DNA of 64,000 nucleotides from Acanthochromis polyacanthus (taxonomy: Eukaryota; Chordata; Actinopteri; Pomacentridae). Position 1 is the first letter of the stretch. Each line of letters starts with the position of its first letter. The position numbers were made by a program, and so were the translations under genes. Under the pieces are notes generated by a model. That model was given only the letters and a program-made list of their open reading frames with translations, was not told the origin of the DNA and did not search any database. The stretch covers positions 38,863,755 to 38,927,754 of the forward strand of contig NC_067118.1 of assembly GCF_021347895.1 (NCBI RefSeq), in the 5' to 3' direction. Positions 60,579-64,000 of the stretch are shown in pieces.

Positions 60579-62169
60579 GCAAATAAGTTAACTCTGAGAC
60601 ACACTATCATTTTATCATATGTCTATTGTAATGAAAATAGAAAAACAATATGATTATGTTTGTAAACTACACATTTCAAGCTTTTATATGATGGAAAACG
60701 TGAATGAAATGGTTACAATCTTTATGTCAATTTTCGGTAAAAAAGAACCGACAAACTGAGTGAAAAAGTTTACTGGGAATGAGTTATTTTACTGTTACCA
60801 CTCAAAGTCTGAATTAGAACATCATAAAGGTTAAAAGGGGCATTTTGTTGTGGGGGATGCATGGTCGACCATCTGAGCTTTCGGACTATATGACGCATTC
60901 GCTCTTCTTCTTTTTGGTTGCTGTTCTAAAACATGACCTCACTCTGTGCACAGCATGCTGCCCTGTCAGAGTACCGTCCCATCCTGGCCAACAGGCCTCC
61001 ATCACACTCCTTCTCCTCCATGGCTGACATGAAGCTCACACTCATTCCCATCATCTTCATCATCCTGCGCATCTGGAGCACCGTGCGCTTCATCCTGCTG
61101 CTAGCTGGCTCACCGGCCAGACAGAACCCAGTGCTGGTCACCTTACATGTGAGTTCAAAGCAGACATGTCCAGTGCAGAAGATTTTTGCAGTCTGCAGTT
61201 TACTTCTCCTCTGAACATTGCTTCATCCTTAGACTGTGAGAGAGAATGTTGTGTGTGCTGCTGAACTTCATGCATCCTGTATTAAATCTGTAACATAACT
61301 TTGCCGTAATAAAATAAAGTGTCCTCCTAAATAGGATGTAATGAAGTCTTTATGAGGCTGTTTTTTCTTAGACACTTTTACAACATCATATTGCCGCCGT
61401 AACTTTGTGTGAAACTGTGTTATTTCATGTTACAACAGCACAGGGGTGTCAAACTTATTTTAGTTCAGGGGCCACATTCATTTGATCTCCACCAGTATAA
61501 TCACAGCACGATAACCTATAAATAACCACAACTCCTAATTTTTCCTTTGTTTTAGTGCAAAAAAGTACATTCTGAGAATGTTCACACTTAACGAATGATC
61601 TGTTTACAAAACATTATGAACAAACTAAAATTTGTTTAGAAAAACAAATTCACAACAACATTCAGCCTCAGTTTATCATTTACACATTACAACTTCCAGA
61701 TCACAGAGTCTACAAAAGGACACAACATTTAGATATCTGGAACTGAACGATAGTGTTTTACTTTAAAAAAGACAAAAAACAACAAAAACAAGGCAAAATG
61801 TTAAAATGTTGTTTTTTTTGTGTGAATATTCTTAAAGGAACACTTAACATTTCTTTTTTTCCACCAAAAAATGTTGTCAATTTTGACGAGGGTGAATAAT
61901 CGGCTGCGGCTCCATTCCTCTAAAAGCCTTTCGTTTTGACCCAACAGGGTATCGGCAACACCTTGCAGGGAGCGGCCAACTGCACCATGTTCGTTTTGTT
62001 GACTCGTCCGATCCGCACTCGTCTCTGCACCGCGCTCTGCTGCTGCTGCACCAAGTGTCGAGCTGAGGTACATCACTCTAACGAAGCCCCTCACAGTCTG
62101 CTACCTGAACAGGACGCCTCCAACCAGAGAGAAGAAGACGGCAGCGGCCGGGTCCGTACCGACAGATGA
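53759..62169 (+). CDS. gpr157: gpr157, G protein-coupled receptor 157
   Basis: Orphan seven-transmembrane receptor of the plasma membrane; the mammalian orthologue sits in primary cilia of radial glia and signals through Gq. Four exons (53759-54135, 58553-58766, 60954-61148, 61948-62169) join in frame to 335 residues, the length of human GPR157. Conserved stretches include STFANTSSFFWTVAIAVYLY (TM3), GYDASEVSVGWCW (second extracellular loop), LWMLLTGKIWE (TM5 start), LSEYRPIL and MADMKLTLIPIIFIILRIWS (TM6), and GIGNTLQGAANCTMFVL (TM7). The N terminus has one sequon (Asn5-Gln-Thr). A cysteine cluster, LCTALCCCCTKC, follows TM7 and could be palmitoylated. The C tail is divergent, as usual. It lies downstream of mir34a on the same strand. 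Confidence 0.95.
54651..54709 (+). repeat. (TG)n microsatellite
   Basis: Uninterrupted TG run in gpr157 intron 1. It borders a fish repeat with an 11-base hairpin (54757-54788, AAAGTGAGGAC and its complement). Confidence 0.95.
54968..55022 (+). repeat. (TG)n microsatellite
   Basis: Second TG run, on the other side of the same hairpin-containing repeat. Confidence 0.95.
55297..55915 (+). mobile_element. LINE (L2/CR1-like) reverse-transcriptase fragment
   Basis: Reads MNLGVICDKHIN, then CCCFQMRSIVRLNSILCLNE, FTSSMLDHCDSLSGLQLVQK and AAARLKE, a series typical of the C-terminal part of fish L2-type ORF2. Further on, PPSLTHSRKSKDLHVFS resembles the last conserved stretch of the same protein. Internal deletions and frameshifts make it dead. 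Confidence 0.75.
55916..57351. other. gpr157 intron 1, unassigned part
   Basis: AT-rich sequence without exon or clear repeat ends. Confidence 0.4.
57362..57936 (+). mobile_element. Inverted-repeat transposon carrying a RecQ-like helicase fragment
   Basis: 575 bases with perfect 19-base terminal inverted repeats (TAGCCTAGCCGCGCTAGAC at 57362-57380, its complement at 57918-57936) and a direct 9-base duplication GCAGTCTTC on each side (57353-57361 and 57937-57945). These show a clean, fairly recent insertion. No transposase is present, so it is non-autonomous. Nine-base duplications fit Mutator-like or similar elements; the superfamily is not settled. The core encodes a helicase-like peptide (separate entry). 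It lies inside gpr157 intron 1. Confidence 0.88.
57541..57780 (+). pseudogene. RecQ-type helicase N-terminal fragment inside transposon
   Basis: The frame is open from 57541 (after TGA 57538-57540) to TAA at 57778-57780, without a clear ATG start. It reads ATALKDLKLKFNLKDKQRTA then DVFGLMPTGYGKSLIYQLAP and ends MGLSHNPPAL. LKDKQ corresponds to motif 0 and PTGYGKS to motif I (Walker A) of RecQ-family DNA helicases. Motifs Ia-VI are absent, so there is no enzyme activity to expect. It is probably part of a larger gene carried by the parent element or captured from the host. Confidence 0.75.
58553..58766 (+). CDS. gpr157: gpr157 coding exon 2
   Basis: 214 bases after the acceptor TGTTCTAG. Encodes SWGVPLAITIAAVCLNKIGY through GWCW to KRHIHIA (TM4, the second extracellular loop and TM5). 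The donor GTGAGG starts at 58767; the join is in phase. Confidence 0.95.
58767..60953 (+). other. gpr157: gpr157 intron 2
   Basis: 2.2 kb, AT-rich, with an AT microsatellite; no exon seen. Confidence 0.8.
60517..60577 (+). repeat. (AT)n microsatellite
   Basis: AT dinucleotide run with one short TTT interruption near 60526. Confidence 0.95.
60954..61148 (+). CDS. gpr157: gpr157 coding exon 3
   Basis: 195 bases (65 codons) after the acceptor CTGTGCACAG, from HAALSEYRPIL to PVLVTLH: third intracellular loop and TM6. The donor GTGAGT starts at 61149. Confidence 0.95.
61149..61947 (+). other. gpr157: gpr157 intron 3 with MITE fragment
   Basis: 0.8 kb. 61803-61896 is a fragment of family A (TTAACATTTCTTTTTTTCCACC and AATTTTGACGAGGG), about 50 bases from the exon 4 acceptor. 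Confidence 0.7.
61948..62169 (+). CDS. gpr157: gpr157 coding exon 4
   Basis: 222 bases after the acceptor CCCAACAG: GIGNTLQGAANCTMFVL (TM7), the cysteine cluster and a polar tail ending SGRVRTDR, then TGA. Confidence 0.94.
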   Translation, partial: GIGNTLQGAANCTMFVLLTRPIRTRLCTALCCCCTKCRAEVHHSNEAPHSLLPEQDASNQREEDGSGRVRTDR

Positions 62170-62401
62170 AACTTCACCCTGCAGAGGAGGAGGTGGACGA
62201 ATGTTGACGTGAAGGGAGCAGCAGAGGTCTCCACTTCGCACTAAGACTCATCACAGCGAGTGCCTGCCGGGAGGGTCGTGGATTCTGCAGGTGACATCTG
62301 TGTCGCACAACAGCACTTTGGGTGATGGGATGATGCCGCCTGACTGTCGGCCAGCATTCAGGGAAGCATTTTGTCGCATTCAATGTGCTGCATCTCGCAC
62401 T

Positions 62402-62943
62402 TTAACCCTCTGAACCCCAAGACACCCGTTTATCAGAGCCAGAGATGAAATAGTTGTATGTTCAACTTTTTCAGCAGTTCAGTAAAGAATCGTGTATTTC
62501 CATCGGGAAGATGAACCAAATCTAACCTTAAAACAACAATATTTCATAAAAATCATGTTGAACATTTCCAGTTTCACCCAAGTTTAAACGTTTACTTTCA
62601 GTAGACTCTGCAAACACACCTAAGAAGCTGATAGTAACTCAAAAAACATTCAAAACCTTTTAGGCTGAACTGCAGGCTGTGTTTACATGAGGCAAACATC
62701 AAAAATATATGTAGTAGAATAATGACTTTTTAACTTGAAAATATAGTTTTTCATTTTTTGTAATACAATAAAATAAATAAAACTGTTTTTTTCTGTTTTT
62801 ATTATTTATGGCTGTATAAATATGTCATACCCATGAGCTCTCTCTATATTTAGGCCACAGTTGTGGTGTTCATTGCAGTAAATAAATGAGCCCACAGTGA
62901 GTAAACGTCACACCCAGAAGCTGCTTGGAGTTCAGAGGTTTAA
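62402..62943. mobile_element. TTAA-flanked MITE over the gpr157 3' end
   Basis: 542 bases. It starts TTAA CCCTCTGAACCCCAAG; the reverse complement of its right end is TTAA ACCTCTGAACTCCAAG. The inverted repeats agree at 14 of 16 positions. It begins 233 bases after the gpr157 stop codon and contains AATAAA at 62767 and 62881. Confidence 0.7.
62767..62772 (+). terminator. gpr157: Candidate gpr157 polyadenylation signal
   Basis: AATAAA in a run of overlapping AATAAA-like hexamers (62767-62782); another is at 62881-62886. Both lie inside the MITE. They are the first canonical signals after the gpr157 stop codon that I found. Confidence 0.4.
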
Positions 62944-63543
62944 AATGGAGGCTTCACGTTCAGTTGCTCTTCATTTTCTGTTCCCTCTTTTGAAAAATGT
63001 TACACTCCACAAAGGACTGTTTACCATGCACTGCTGTGAGGTTATCACTGTGAAATAGTATTGTAGTTTCATTTGTATTTTTGGAAAAATGATCAGTGTT
63101 AAGATGAGTAAAGAAAAAACTTTAAAGCTTTAAAGCTGCGTGTTTGTTTGGCCTGTTTATTGTCACCACTGATACAGAAAGATAACAGAAAGTGGCTACA
63201 AAAACGTTTCTTTAGATGTGGTCTGTTTGAGTTTGAATCGATTCAGAGCAGAAAAAAATTGTAATTTTAACATCTGTAGAAACATCTGACTCCAGTCCAG
63301 CACCATATTCAGCAGTATTGTACTGACATATTAAATTATATTAATGTATACAGAACCTGACAGAACTTGGAAGTTTGAGAAGTAGAGCATTTATCTGATG
63401 ACACAATGAGTCGTATGTTGTAATACAGAAAAGACAAACAGTGAAGTAGAAAATGATCCTTAAGGTGTCATTTAAGAAGTTTTTGTGTCAATTTTTTTTC
63501 CAGTTTTAAATTATGACACCATTTTAAAGTAGTTCTGTTAATG
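62944..63543. other. Sequence downstream of gpr157
   Basis: No gene or repeat end recognised. Confidence 0.4.
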
Positions 63544-63898
63544 TACACTTCTGTTTAAACGTTTGGAGTCACTTAGAAATGTCCTTATTTTTTAAAGAAA
63601 AGCATTTTTTTTCAATGAAGATAACATTAAATGAATCATCAATTAAATATTATTAATGTGGTGAATGACTATTCTAGTTGGAAACGGCTGATTCTTAATG
63701 GAATATCTCCATAGGGGTACAGAGGAACATTCCCAGCAACCATCACTCCTGTGTTCTAATGCTACATTGTGTTAGCTAAAAGGCTAACTGATGATTAGAA
63801 AACCCACATTCAATTATGTTAGCACATGAATAAAGTGTGAATTTTCATGGAAAATATGAAATTGTCTTGGTGACCCCAAATGTTTGAACGTTAGTGTA
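63544..63898. mobile_element. Tc1-derived MITE
   Basis: 355 bases between TA sites. The left end is TACACTTCTGTTTAAACGTT then TGGAGTCAC; the reverse complement of the right end is TACACTAACGTTCAAACATT then TGGGGTCAC. The core (ATTCCCAGCAACCATCACTC, TGTGTTAGCTAA) is shared by a common fish Tc1-type element. No transposase remains. Confidence 0.85.
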
Positions 63899-64000
63899 CG
63901 TGTTTCACGAAAGATATTAAAAAATACGTTGGTTTTTTTTTAGATTATTGCTATCATATTATCTGCAATCTAAGTTTAGTATTAAAATAATGTTCCAGTT

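Overview
The window is vertebrate nuclear DNA, almost certainly from a teleost fish. Genes are split by GT-AG introns, the proteins match vertebrate families, and the spacers hold typical fish repeats: Tc1-like transposons, TTAA-flanked MITEs, LINE fragments, a SINE/LINE tail ending in a GGAT-rich stretch, and CA/TG microsatellites. No prokaryotic features are present. Names rest on reading the translations and on gene order; no search was run.

Four genes are supported. From left to right they are: slc25a33 on the minus strand (coding exons 1-4 only, the 3' half lies beyond the left edge); spsb1 on the minus strand (complete coding region in two exons, 273 residues, with a likely non-coding first exon and GC-rich promoter near 25.2 kb); the microRNA gene mir34a on the plus strand at about 49.0 kb; and gpr157 on the plus strand (complete, four coding exons, 335 residues). 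This is the order and relative orientation of the human 1p36.22 block SLC25A33-SPSB1-H6PD-MIR34A-GPR157, except that no H6PD coding sequence is visible between spsb1 and mir34a.

Layout: 0-6 kb is slc25a33 with its promoter at about 5.95 kb. 6-13.7 kb is a spacer holding a decayed Tc1 transposon, a small inverted-repeat element and two TTAA MITEs. 13.75-25.3 kb is spsb1. 25.3-48.9 kb is a gene-poor spacer rich in one dispersed repeat family and MITEs; it also contains two exon-like GC-rich stretches with good splice donors (37.2-37.4 and 40.38-40.62 kb) that are candidates for the start of the mir34a primary transcript. 49-53.7 kb is the spacer before gpr157, with a TTAA element. 53.76-62.2 kb is gpr157, whose introns hold a LINE fragment, microsatellites and a 575-bp inverted-repeat transposon carrying a piece of a RecQ-type helicase gene. 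The last 1.8 kb holds the gpr157 3' end, overlapped by a MITE, and a Tc1-derived MITE.

The genes are not an operon and do not share one pathway: mitochondrial pyrimidine nucleotide transport, a ubiquitin-ligase adaptor, a p53-linked microRNA and an orphan ciliary receptor. Their linkage is conserved synteny. The most unusual single item is the helicase-fragment transposon in gpr157 intron 1.
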